Assembly (NCBI RefSeq): GCF_040802235.1
Contig: NC_133158.1
Coordinates: forward strand, 42,536,001-42,600,000
Reading direction: 5' to 3'
Length of the DNA stretch: 64,000 nt
Source of the DNA: Manis javanica
Lineage: Eukaryota; Chordata; Mammalia; Pholidota; Manidae
Numbering within the stretch: the stretch's first letter is position 1; each line of letters opens with the position of its first letter. Of this stretch, positions 1 to 10,752 are shown piece by piece. Position numbers and translations under genes: made by a program. A model generated the notes under the pieces. It was not told where the DNA came from, did not search any database, and was given only the letters and a program-made list of their open reading frames with translations.

Positions 1-189
1 GGTTTCATTTAAAATGGGCTCTTTCGGTGTTTCCTCAGTAGCCTCATAAACATTTCTGCAGAGTGATGATTTAACCACAAACGGCCTTTGCATTTTCCCT
101 GTAAATTTTCCCAATCACTCACAGCTCTCCCCTCTGTCTCTCTGTAATGGCACTGAAAAGATGGAAAGTTTGATACTCTTCTCTCTTTT

Positions 190-310
190 ATACAGACAAG
201 GAAACTGAGGCACAGACAATTCAAGGAACTTGCTCTAAGCCCTACACTCCAGTGAGGGGCAGAAGTGATCCCAAAATTTGAGTCATCAGGAAGACAGCAA
301 GGTGCCTTCC
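190..310 (-). repeat. MIR SINE fragment, antisense
   Basis: The plus strand carries the reverse-complement MIR core pattern: a stretch like ACAAGGAAACTGAGGCACAG followed by a degraded 'acttgctctaag' segment, as in MIR read backwards. MIR is a mammalian-wide tRNA-derived SINE, inactive for about 100 million years. Confidence 0.65.
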
Positions 311-2339
311 ACTGCATCACCACAGTCCCCTATATTTTGGAGCTACCTTGGCTTTAAAAGCTTCCACTGGGAGTCAACTGAACCTTGACGGATGAGCCAA
401 GATCCAAAGTATTTATGCAAAGAAAGGAATATCCTTTTCTAATGGCTTGGCAACCTCAGCCAAATCGATATGCTTCAGGACCTCCAAAACACAGAGGAAC
501 TGTAGGGTGGACAAACACCAGGCCGTGGCTTTTCCAGCTGTCTCTTGCATCAAGAGAGAACATTCCACGGTGCCAGAAGCATGGGTCCTGGCGATGCTCC
601 TCCGTACTGATGCAGACAGTCTGCCTGATGGAGAGAGCCTGTTGATACCATCTCTGATAATTCCGGCCCTTTGGACTCCCCTCAGACTGGGAGACGCTGC
701 CCTGTTGTTACTGGCTCTGAAGAGGAACCTCTTACAGTTGTGTGTTAGGGTTGTTAGGTATTTCTTTGGAGTTGATGGCTTTTTGATCATCATTTCTAAT
801 CAGAAATCCAGAACAAAACCAGAGAGTGGGTCATCCATAGATATTCCTACAAACCTCAGCAACTCGAGTGGCCAAAACAAGCCCTCCTTGCATTAGAATG
901 ACCTTCCTGAGGTACATGCTTGTATCGTTGAAGAGCCGGAATAATTTCTAGGGGCTCAAAATCTTGGAGGGCTTGGAGGTTTTGAATATGTAGAGAACAA
1001 ACAGGAGGATGGGGAGACGTGAGCACAGGGGTTTCTGGTTCTTGTGATATTTGAAATGTTGCTGCACCACTTTAAGAAAAAGTCACATGCACGTGCATGC
1101 ACACACACATGCCCTCCCAGGCATCTCCCACCTCTGAAAAGCTTAATAAAATCAAACTTTGCTCATTCATTGACTATAATATTCTGTGGAGAAAACTTCA
1201 GGTACAGAATAAAACATGAAATTAAGCTTGGTTTGCTGCTGGCATGGATCATGTAAAATGTTTCAAGTGCAGATTTAAGGAGGGTCAGGCATTTGAGACA
1301 CAAAGTCAGAGAAGGTTTGTGCTAGCCTCATACTGGGACTTCCCAGAGCCTTGGCATGAGAGTGTGCCTCTCCAGCGCCCAAGAGGACGTTGCCTCTGCA
1401 TCCATACCTCCTGGGGACCTTCTGTTCTGGGGCCTCTTGAAGGAAGAATAGGAGATGCATCCTGGCTCAGCATGCTCTTGGCTTTGGCCAACCGGAAAAG
1501 AATGCACAGCTCCAGCCCCAGTCCCTGAGCAGGCGCAGGGCTTCTCTGTGTCCCTGACTCTGCCCTCCCGGGCACAGGCTGCCATCCCAGGTTCAGAATA
1601 TACTTTGACTTGATAGGAGCCCGCAAGGACCAGCTCCTGGCTTTGAGGGCAGTGGAGAGGCAGGCAGTGGGCAGGACAGTTAGCTCCAGGCTGGTCAGCA
1701 AAGTCCGTTCTTAATCACCTCGCCACCTAAGAAGAGGCTAAACATCCGGTTCCAAACCCACATCCCACGGGCAGGCTTGGCTCTGACCCCAAGGATCCCC
1801 CATCTCTGTTTCAGCAGTCAGGGGCGAGGCATCCGCAACAACCCACTCCCCGCTGGCATTCCGGCTGCCATGGCCGCCCTCCTCCTCCCCTGGCACCCAC
1901 CACAGGTGTCACCTAGCCCCCTAAGGAAGGCCAGGGCAGGTGCGTCTTCGCTTTTTGATGAAGTCCACAGAATACAGGGATAAAAAGCCATTACCCCCAC
2001 GCACGTACTGACTGTAGCAGACACCAGACCTCTATGATGAGGGTCTGACTCTCCCTCTAGACTCTAAGCCTACTTTCTGCCTCACTCATTCACCCTGGAA
2101 AGTGAGCCCCAAGCAAAGCCCAGACATGGCCAGTGGCCTCAGCAAGCTCGTGCTCAGTATCTGGCCCCAGGCAAGTGTGTGGGGATTACAGTACTGTGAG
2201 GAAATGCTGGCCGAGGCCCAGGAGGGACACCCAATGCAGAGTGGACCCTAGCGGTGGCACTCGGCACAAAGCGTTTCTGCAGAAATAAAATCTCAGCCAA
2301 GATTAGCCAAAGGAGTTGGGGAAGGGAGCTGGCTTGCAA

Positions 2340-2760
2340 TGCTCCATGCAAGGCAACAGCATATGCAAAGGCCCTGCAGCAAGAGTGGAACAGTGCGGAG
2401 AAGATGAACTCAGGGCTGCAGCTGCGGTTTGGGGCGGGCAGGGAGTGGACGGGGCTTTGGAGTAAGAGGAAACCAGAGAGACACAGAGGGTCTGAACAGT
2501 GAAGGGCTTGCAGACCTTGTCAAGCATTTTGAACTTTATCTAGAGATCTTTGGGGGTGGAGGATATGGAAATGAGGTATTTGCAGCCGTGAAGTATTGGG
2601 TCAGAACTGCAGTTAAGAACCATCTCCATCAACATGCACATGGGAAGGTGATGGTGGCCTAAACAAGCCAGTGGCAGCGGGGATGGAGACAGCTGGACAG
2701 GCCAGTAGGGCAGAGCTGGGTGACTAAACTGATTTGGTAGCGGGGCGTGGGAGAGAGAGA
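2340..2760 (+). repeat. Ancient mammalian interspersed repeat, family unassigned
   Basis: Wording such as 'gcatatgcaaaggccctg', 'gaagggcttgcagaccttg', 'atggtggcctaaacaag' and 'gtggcagcggggatggag' matches a recurring mammalian repeat I recognise by pattern but cannot name with confidence. An overlapping plus-strand open frame (2429-2662) is not conserved coding sequence. Confidence 0.45.
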
Positions 2761-3417
2761 AACAGAGAGAGAGGGGAGCCAGAGTCAAGGACTTGCTATT
2801 TAAAGTACTAAGTAATAACACCTCCTGCATACTAGGTAAGTGATTATAAACAAGAGTGACTATTGCTTCAGCAATTACAATGAGCCCATTAAACTCCAGA
2901 GTGCATAGATTATGCCTCTTAGGCTCTCCACAATTCAAGCAGGGGGTACTGCCATTTCAGAGGAGGGACCAAAGGCACTGGGGACTGCCTCACCTGTCCA
3001 AGACCCACGGTTGATAAGTAGCCACACAGGGTCCAGCTCTGTGTGGCTTCCACATCTGTACCCCATTCTCCCAGCCAGCATCCTTAACAGCACTTGAGTG
3101 TTGCTCACCTTTCTACAGGCAAGTTGTAGGGACCCTGGTCATCCTAACCTTGTCGATTATAGGGACACCCACAAGAAACTGAGGAAAACATACAACCATG
3201 CTCACACATACACAGACACCAAAGCAGTGCATACCATTACCCACCTTTCCTCCATAGATGTCCAATACCTTGCCCAATTAATAAAATCATGAAATCCTGT
3301 ATGATGGGAGGCTGTGGTTGTCATTCTGAAATAGACCAGCTCTCTGGAACCACATCCTCGGATGAGAGCGACTGGCAATATAGATTACAGCTAGCTTGTC
3401 CTTAGCCTCCTGAGCTC

Positions 3418-3465
3418 GTTAAAAACAAAACAAATATAAAAACAAAACAAAAAAAATAAACAATG
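3418..3465. repeat. A-rich (AAAAC)n patch
   Basis: Consecutive AAAAACAAAAC-type units form a low-complexity A-rich patch. It may be the tail of a decayed retroelement, but no body was recognised next to it. Confidence 0.6.
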
Positions 3466-5016
3466 ACCACTTGATCCCCTTCATTGCATGTTTCCCTATT
3501 CACGGGAGCATTGTCTCTGACCTCCCTGCACACACGATCTGTGCTGCATAATAAATGGTAAAGCATAGTAAGCCCATTCTCCAGTGTTGAATGCTGAGAA
3601 GACCCTACCTGTATTGTTCCTGCCTGCAGTTCATGGGGCACTCACTTCTACTTGAACACCAGCACATAGAGATGACTGTTTAGCTGGGGAGCGTGTCCAG
3701 CTGTAAGCAAGCTCCCCTGGTCATTGTGGGGCTGGTTCACTCTGTTTACACAGGGATGCAGTTAGAAACTTTCTCCCAGAGCATGGTGGGGAAGGGAGGA
3801 AAAGCACCGAGCAGACACCAGGCACTGGCATGCATTTCTCACCTCCCTCTTCGTTTCATTGCTGCCCAAACTGGTGCCCACCTAGACCACTGGACCCCTC
3901 AGTTGGACAGCAAATCCCTCCCTGGTACCCTGGTTGCATAAGAGGAAAATGTACTGGCCAAGAATCCTCAAGGCTACTGCCTATGAGAACACAGCCCAAC
4001 GTCACAGCCTTAACTAAGCAAAGGGCAGATGCCACCACATGGTCACTTGGGATGCGAACCTCACTGTCACCATCACTGCAAACAGCCCAGAACACCACCA
4101 TCTGATTGAGAACCTGTGCCCTCTCCTTCCAACCCAGCTCAGGGCCTCCAGTGCCCCAGCTGGGGTGCTTCGCCCAGCTTCCAAAGCACCTTCTCCAGAC
4201 TCATGTCTGGCGCAGTTAGCCCTGGGCTAGACCCCAGAGCAGATTGCAAAAGCAAAACTCAGGATCCTGGGGATATGTCAAGGGCTCTTTATTTATAACT
4301 TAGGTAGAATCAAATTGAAAGAAAAGTACAAGGTTTTCAGTGGAGTCGGGGGGTGGGGAGGCAGGGAATGATTTTCAAACAAAACAACTTTCCTTGAAAA
4401 AATGTGCCCCACCATTAGCATCTCACCATGAGCACAAAACACTTGAGTTCTGGGGTTGTATCAAATACGCATATTTTTTAAATCTTGACATAAAAACATT
4501 TATACCTTCAAGCACTCTGATTCATTATTTTTCCACATGTGTAAGCCACTTTTATAGCTTTAAAGGGACTTGAAGAGTTAGCAAGCATCTAATATATTTG
4601 AAGCTTTCCTTATCTACTACAACGAATAATAATAATCTCCCTAATTTTCCATTATAAACGTAATTTAGGAATCCCAAAGAAATGAGCAAACACAAAAAGA
4701 AGAATTGCCAAGTGTTACCCCAGATAAGAGCAAATGTCACGAGGAAGGGATTGCCCTTTCCGTTTCTTCATCTCCTCTTGCATGTCGGCAGCTAAGTAAT
4801 AAGGCAAAGTCCCAGGGATGGGAAGTGGTCTGAGAGTCCCCCTGCCACTGGCTCTCCCTCCTGTACCAACCTCCTTAGCTCGCCTGCGGCCCCATTCTAT
4901 CGGTTTTCACAAATCATTATATAATGAGCAGGCCAGGCTCTGTGTGCTCTACAGTAACCTGTTCGGAATCATAGGATGCAGTTGTTAGAGCAGAGCATGC
5001 GCAGAAACCGGGCTAC

Positions 5017-5032
5017 GTTTTTTTTTTTTTTT
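5017..5032. repeat. T homopolymer
   Basis: An uninterrupted T tract of about 15 bases in ABCG1 intron 1. No adjacent retroelement was recognised, so it is annotated only as a homopolymer. Confidence 0.8.
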
Positions 5033-6146
5033 CTTGAGCTCAAGGCAAGAGGTAACTGTCGGTCAAATCCTGCTGAGCCCTGCTGACTTCAAACACAGGA
5101 TGCTAAAAATGAAATAAAGGGAAGAGGTGGGGGTGAAAAACTGGTGCACGCTGTGCACTGTGGGCTCACAGCCTTTGGGACGTAACTAGCAGGATAGTAA
5201 ATACATAAGGGTAGAAAGGGGTGGGGGAGCAGCCCGAGATGGGTGGGATACGGAATACTTTCTATTTGTACTTTAGATGACCTGAAATCTGGTCCACAAG
5301 TACCCCACTGCAATGTCGGTGCGCTAGGCACATGAATGAAAGGCACTAGGATGGGTGGGTGGGTGGTTAGTTTGCTGTGTGCTTCTCCCTGAGTTTACGG
5401 AGCGCCTGTAAAGGGCCAAGGGGAGACTCCTGTCACCCTTGGGAACAGCACTCGCCGTAACTATGTCTAGCAATGAATTCGCAGGCACCGGTGGTCCCCC
5501 CGTGGAGCTGGTACCCTCGGGAGACGTGAGATGCGCGCCTCTGTCCCCTCCCCGGGCTCTCTCCTGGGCGCAGAAAGGCAGCCTGCAGGTATGGAGGCTC
5601 GCCCCTCGGCTGCGTCCGCCGGATTCCGCGGACCCCCCGAGCCTGTCCGGGAGAGGCTCTCCTTCGGGAGCGCAGGGGCATCGCAGGCTCCGGCTCCCGC
5701 GGAGCAGCTCCCTCTTTTGTTCCTCCAGACCGTGACCAGCGCTCGGGAGGGTGGCGCGAGAAGCGCCGAATCCCCGAGCCTCGGCCGCGCGCGCAGCAGA
5801 GGGTCGGGCCCCTTCCCTCCAGCTCAGGCAGCCGCCCGTCCCAGGGCGCTCCGGAACCCAGGCCCCAAGCCCCTCACCCCGAGGCGGACGAGGTCAAGGC
5901 CATCGGTCCACTTGTGGGGCTGCGGGAGCCTCCCGCCCACTGCTGGCCCCTTTGCTTTCCCCGCGTCCTCAGCAGGGACAAGGAGCGTCCCGCGGCGCCA
6001 GGTGGCCAGGGCTGGGGGCGACGGTAGCCGGGAGCCTTCTCGGGGCCCCAGGGGCGGACGTCAGCGCAAGGGTGAGGGTCTTTGTGCGCCTCTTGCTCTC
6101 CTGGCAAGCAGAACCGAACCGTGGGGCGCAGGACGAGCTCACTCAC

Positions 6147-6188
6147 CATGGCGGTGCCGACCGAGAAAGCGGCCATCAGACAGGCCAT
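6147..6188 (-). CDS. ABCG1: ABCG1 first coding exon (N-terminal 14 codons)
   Basis: Read on the minus strand, ATG at 6188-6186 opens a 14-codon stretch, MACLMAAFSVGTAM. This equals the N-terminus I know for the common mammalian ABCG1 isoform. The last codon runs directly into GTGAGT (6146-6141), a consensus 5' splice site, at the place where ABCG1 continues with NASSYSAAM in the next exon. ABCG1 is a half-size ABC transporter that dimerises and moves cholesterol and oxysterols out of cells towards HDL; the ATPase and membrane domains are encoded by later exons not present here. I looked for exon 2 on the minus strand of 1-6100 and did not see it, so intron 1 exceeds 6.1 kb. The start sits inside a CpG island with GC boxes and a CCAAT box upstream, as expected for a first exon. 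Other ABCG1 isoforms use different first exons, which I did not find. Identification is very secure. Confidence 0.95.
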
Positions 6189-6216
6189 GCCCCGGGGGCG
6201 GGGGCGGGAGCGGTGG

Positions 6217-6278
6217 TGGCGGTGGCGGGCACGGGCAGCGGACACGGGCGGCGGACACGGGCGGCGGGCACGAGGCTG
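6217..6278. repeat. GC-rich 15-bp-type tandem repeat in ABCG1 5' UTR region
   Basis: Imperfect tandem copies of a unit close to GGACACGGGCGGC occur three to four times just upstream of the ABCG1 ATG, in the predicted 5' UTR or immediate promoter. Part is preceded by a GGTGGTGGC stretch. The array is short and CpG-containing and may be length-polymorphic. Confidence 0.7.
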
Positions 6279-6340
6279 CGCTCGCTCCTGTCGGCTGCTG
6301 CGCCCGGCTGGCTGGGGCTCCTGCTCTGCTCCGGCTGTGC

Positions 6341-6400
6341 GCCCCGCCCCCCGCTCCCCGCCCCCGCCTCGCCATTGGCCGGCTTGCAGGGTGGGCGGGG
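6341..6400 (-). promoter_or_regulatory. ABCG1: ABCG1 proximal promoter: CCAAT box and GC boxes
   Basis: On the minus strand a CCAAT box (plus ATTGG at 6374-6378, within a CCAATGG context) lies about 185 bases upstream of the ABCG1 start codon. It is followed by a run of Sp1/KLF-type GC boxes, GGGGCGGGG and similar, at 6343-6368, with another GGGCGGGG at 6393-6400. No TATA box is seen, which fits a CpG-island promoter with dispersed starts. Transcription probably begins between about 6200 and 6340; this is inferred from motif position only. Confidence 0.65.
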
Positions 6401-7092
6401 CAGGCAGGTGCGCGTGCTCTTGTTTTGCTCCTGGAAGGCGGCCGCGGGACCTGCGGACGCCCAGCCGCCCACTGCCCGCGCCCGGGCCCGGTGGTGCCTG
6501 GCCCTCCCCAGCCCTGGTGCCCTGAGTCCGAAAACGCGGCCCTGGACAAGGCCCGACAGAGCGAGGTCCCCCGCCCGGACCGCCCTCTCCGGCCCTGTGC
6601 AGCGATGCTGATGGGCCAGAAGGATGGGGAAGGGGGCCGGAGGGGCAAGGGACCTGCTCCTCACTTCTCTTTCTTGGTTGGGCACCTAGGGAAGAGATGG
6701 CCTCTCTAGCACGCTCCCCCCACCCCACGCCCCCGCAGCTCCGTATCAGGGGTGTCCCCCGCAGTAAGGCACAGCAGGCACTCCCACATGGAACGCTGGT
6801 GCGCGCCAGAAGCAGAGCCAGGTGCTGGATAACAAAGGGCGCTGAGGGAAGGTGCGCAGGGCTCTGTCCTCCCCGTCCGCCCCCTCCACCCGCTTCCCGC
6901 CACAAGTAAAGGCTTGTTTGTGTACATGGGGTGTTTCCAGTGCCGTGCCTAGAACCTGGCCCATAGCTGTGTTCATGTACCTGCATAAGGAGTGACACTC
7001 CGAGCGCCACATTTGGCCCCAGACTGGAATATCAGATGGCCTGGCTGGCGTCTGCTAAAGCTCTTACTATATATAAGTGGGACCGGTTCCTG

Positions 7093-7106
7093 GTAACCAT
7101 GGTGAC
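7093..7106. promoter_or_regulatory. Candidate RFX X-box upstream of ABCG1
   Basis: GTAACCATGGTGAC is an imperfect inverted repeat of the RFX X-box type (GTNRCC-AT-GGYNAC). It lies about 0.9 kb upstream of the ABCG1 start codon, outside the CpG island. The motif match is seen directly; occupancy and function are inference only. Confidence 0.35.
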
Positions 7107-8239
7107 AAGACATTCTTTACTCCCATCTCAGAGGCTAATGCTTTTGTTCAGTGGTTTGCCTGTTGGGGTTACACACAGGAACGCACTGCCTCTCACTCCA
7201 GCACACCTGGGTCACCCCTCCCCACCACACCACAGATGAGCAAAGGCTGTCTTTCCCTCACCTAGAAAGGGGCACGGTTTTTCATGCCAGGCAGATGGAC
7301 TCTACCCCTACAGGTCTGATAACCATAGCCAAATCCTCCCTTAAGTCAAAGGCAAGAGGCAGGGAATGCTGAGGGTGCTCACCGAGGAGAGGGCCATGCT
7401 TTTGTTCCAACAGCCTGATCTGAAGATGCGATGCATTACTGCTGTCTTCTCCTTGGCCGTGATGGAGCAACTCCTGTATTTCCGGGTGCCACTCTCCGCA
7501 TGCCAAGCCCAGGAGGTCGTGTGGTGCCTTCAATGTACTGAACAGACAGGCCAGCAAACTCCACGTGTTCTGGAAAGAGGATTTTAATCCACAGACCTGG
7601 AGAGAGTTTAGGCCGAAAGGCAGAGACAAAGGTGCCTCACCTGTGGGGCCCAGGTTGGTGGCTGGCACTGCAGCCCCCACCTGCTCCGGGGGCAGACTGG
7701 ACATAAAGCAGGAGAGGAAGGCATGGTGCCCAGCAGGGGAGGGCCTCTTCAGGAGCCACATGGGCTGGGCAAGTGACATAATGCTGTGGTCCTATGGTAC
7801 TATCATCTGTTCTGTGTCCAAGAGCCATTTTCTTCCCTTCTAGGAATGTGGAGTGGAAGACCCCCACCCCCTAGTTCTATGCCATGTGACCTGCACAGTA
7901 GTCGGTCAGGAACTGGCAGTATAAGGTGGCACCTGCCGGGCTCCTGGGAGAGGCAGGGGGCAGTGTGCAGAGCCTGAGGATGAGGCCAGATGGAGAGCAC
8001 AGCGACAGGGTGAGTCCTTCGTGATGGCCTGCGTGATGGCTTCTCTGTTCCGAGCCACTGAAAGGGTCCTGGCTTACACATCTGTGCACTGGGGTAACAG
8101 GGATCTCAGCCAGTGGGAAAGAATGCATGTCAGCACTGCCCACCATGCATGCACGCATAGCAAGCACTCCAGTTCCAATCCTTGCTAATGTCATCTGTCT
8201 CGTGCCCAATCAGGGAAAAAGTGAATGGCCAGGAAGGTC

Positions 8240-8600
8240 AGATCTGTGACATTTATACTGGGACTCTTGGTTGTAAGTGACAGAAACTCAGCTCCAACTG
8301 GCTTAAGTTAAAGGTGATGCATTGTCTTAGGTAACAGAAAGGTTTGGGGGGCACTGGTTTCATGCCTGCCAGGGCCAAGGAGCCACACACTACATCCCCA
8401 TCCCTGGGTCTCTACTCTGCATGGCTCTGCTTTCCACCCGCGGGCTCCCCCTCAAGTAGGCTGTCTCCACACAGCCCTCCCAGCAGGTCCAGGCTAGTAT
8501 CCTATGAGCCAGCAGCCAGTCAGTCACTGTGCTCAAGGGGCGCCAAACACCAACTGGCCTGACTTACGTCACACGGGCCTAGCAGACCGACGGGGAGCCC
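8240..8600 (+). repeat. Old interspersed repeat, family unassigned
   Basis: The phrase 'ttggttgtaagtgacagaaactcagctccaactggcttaag' (8269 onward) is a familiar mammalian repeat opening; a later part resembles the 'tggcc..acttacgtcac' end of the same type. The sequence is heavily diverged. I cannot decide between an LTR and a DNA element. Confidence 0.4.
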
Positions 8601-10630
8601 TGGCAGAATCATGCAGAAAGGCTGGGACACTGGTGCATCACCAAAGCCGTTTGGGGTGCTCAGAAGAAGTGGGGTACAATGCAGGCAAACACAGAGGAGC
8701 TCATCATGGGAACCTGGTGTAGACCCCCATGCCCATGGGAATTTCTGCCATCACATCACTGGCAGGTGGGCCAGAGTGGGCTTGAGAGCTCCACGGGAGG
8801 CACCTCCTGCCTCAACAGGCAGCCTGTTGCAGCGTTAAGTAGTCGTCTTTGCTAGGAAGGGGTCCTGTGCCTAATGCGGCATGCGGCACGCTGTCACCTG
8901 AGTGCCGCACGTTCCACAGTCCAGTCGTCAGCCTCTCCTCCCACAACGGGCCTCGAGCTATTCATTCATGGCACCGCACTTCTCTCCTGGCCTTCCCTGG
9001 ACCAAATATCCTGGTCTCATCAACACTGCCTTGTACACAATGCCCCTCCCTCCTGGTCACTTCCTCCGCATGAGTTCCATTTCCTCAGAGTCCCCTGTGA
9101 AACTTGGGGCCACCTGAGTGCCTGTTCCAGGCACACCCTCCCCTCGCCAGTGAGAGGGCGCCGGCTCCATCCACATCGCTGGCCAGGGCGAGCTTCCTGC
9201 TGCACCGACCATGGGACGTCCTGAGGGCAGGCCAGTCAATGGACTCAATCACCAGTCCACTGAGTCCATTTCCTTTATAATTACTCAGTTTCGATCGCCT
9301 GGTTTGCACTTTATTCCTCTGATGCCATTTTAAGGAGTGACGAGTGTAACTCTGCCAGGCGTCTGACAGCTGAGCCTGGGAAATGAGTGGGAGATGGGGC
9401 ACCCTGAGGACTTCATTTCTGGGGCAAGGGTGCTGCTCTTGGTGCCCAGGGGCGGTGGAGGGAAGGGCACAGGTGAGTCACACGTCCAGCTGGGCTCCCA
9501 GCAGACCTGTGGCCTGATCTGAGTTGATTTCTGCAGGGGGCTGGATGCAAGGGGGTGAGGCTGGCTTTTCCTGGATCAGCCACTCCAAGGGACACACCCT
9601 GAAGGTCCCAAACAAAAGGCCCCTGGATCCCTGCAGAGAAACCCTGGGGGACATCGCACTGCTTCCCAGCGTCCTCACTCCCAAACGGGAGGAAGAAATC
9701 TAATGGGCGTGCTCTTCATTCATGCAGTTTGCCTCATATTTGGTGGTCTGACTTTCAGCAGTCTGACCCTGAGCCTTCTCTGATCACAGAGTGGCCTGGG
9801 CTGAACCCACCTAAGGGGACCTTGCTCCTCTCGCTTCCTTCTGCTCAACTGCAAAGTGACATCCTGAACTTGGTTCGTTTTCCAGGACCCAAGACTTCAG
9901 CGGGGACACGCTCAGCAGCTGCCCGCTCTGCTAGGAGCGGATCGGAGCGCCGGAGCACCGGCAGATGAACGGGAGAGCCAGCCCTAGGGTGAGGTCAGAC
10001 CGGAGCAGAGGGGGACTGGGAGGCTGACACTCTCATCTAGACAGGGTGTGTTTTTTACTTGTTCCACGAGCTTCTTGGAAGCCAGTTGGATTACTTCATA
10101 TTTTAGGGATGATTCTTTGCCTAAAAAAGAAGAGCTCATGCTGAATAGTTACCCGGAGACCCAGCCAGAGGCAAACTGGGGATGCACAGGCCTCCTGGTC
10201 TCCTTGGCCCTGCCCTTTTGGAGCAGCACCTCAGGTGTCCCACCCGAGGGGCCTGATGACTGCGGTGGGGTCCACACAGACCACCGCACCCCTGGGGCTG
10301 TGCCCTCTTACAGTCTTTGCATCACGTGATTAACTTACAGCCCACTGTTCCCCTCTAGAATGCACATTCCAGCAGCTGTCAGCTTGATGGGCCACGGCAG
10401 CCCCCCAGGTCAGATCCCTCTGGGTCCCCTCCCCAGGCTGCCTCCATGACATGTCACGTGGAAAAGTGCCTGCGCTGCTTACGTCCTACCAGGGGCACAA
10501 GTGCCTCATCACCATCTCATGGAGGACAACAAAGAGCTAAAGAAGGCTGGTCTCCCTGCCCCCTTCCCCAGCTCCGCCCTCACCATGTCCCAGTGGCAAT
10601 ACAAGGGTTATGGGGTTCCTCTCCCCTCAA

Positions 10631-10752
10631 CCAACCAAACACACTTTTGGAGAGGATGGTGTGAGGAGGTGTGTGCTTGCTTTTTAACAACCCAACCAAA
10701 CACGCTTTTGGAGAGGATGGTGTGAGGAGGTGTGTGCTTGCTTTTTAACAAC
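10631..10752. repeat. 61-bp direct tandem duplication
   Basis: Two adjacent copies (10631-10691 and 10692-10752) are the same except for one visible mismatch, A at 10643 against G at 10704. Each holds CTTTTGGAGAGGATGGTGTG and the GTGTGTGCTTGC segment. The near-identity suggests a recent duplication or a sequence under homogenisation. Reading frames across it are by-products. Confidence 0.95.

Larger units (their letters stand above)
1..6146 (-). other. ABCG1: ABCG1 intron 1 (5' part)
   Basis: Everything downstream of the exon 1 donor on the minus strand, to the window edge, is intron 1. It contains a MIR remnant (190-310), an ancient interspersed repeat (2340-2760), an AAAC-rich patch (about 3418-3465), a T tract (5017-5032) and the inner half of the CpG island. 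No second exon was recognised. The remaining sequence, including 320-2330 and 3470-5000, shows no gene or structure I can name. Confidence 0.8.
5440..6700. promoter_or_regulatory. CpG island over ABCG1 exon 1
   Basis: This is the most CpG-dense segment of the window, with CG dinucleotides in nearly every ten bases from about 5440 to 6600, whereas flanking sequence is CpG-poor. It spans the upstream promoter, the 5' UTR, exon 1 and the first part of intron 1 of ABCG1 on the minus strand. Several long open frames on both strands here (up to 392 codons on the plus strand) are explained by the scarcity of stop codons in GC-rich DNA. A bidirectional non-coding transcript from such an island is possible but nothing in the sequence proves it. 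Confidence 0.85.

Noticed and set aside
5531-6709. 392-codon open frame on the plus strand over the ABCG1 CpG island
   Set aside because: The region is CpG-rich with few stops, other frames on both strands are also long, and the genuine exon 1 of ABCG1 runs on the minus strand.
5874-7010. 378-codon minus-strand frame containing the ABCG1 N-terminus
   Set aside because: Only the 14 codons from ATG 6188 to the donor at 6146 are coding; the rest is 5' UTR, promoter and intron read through.
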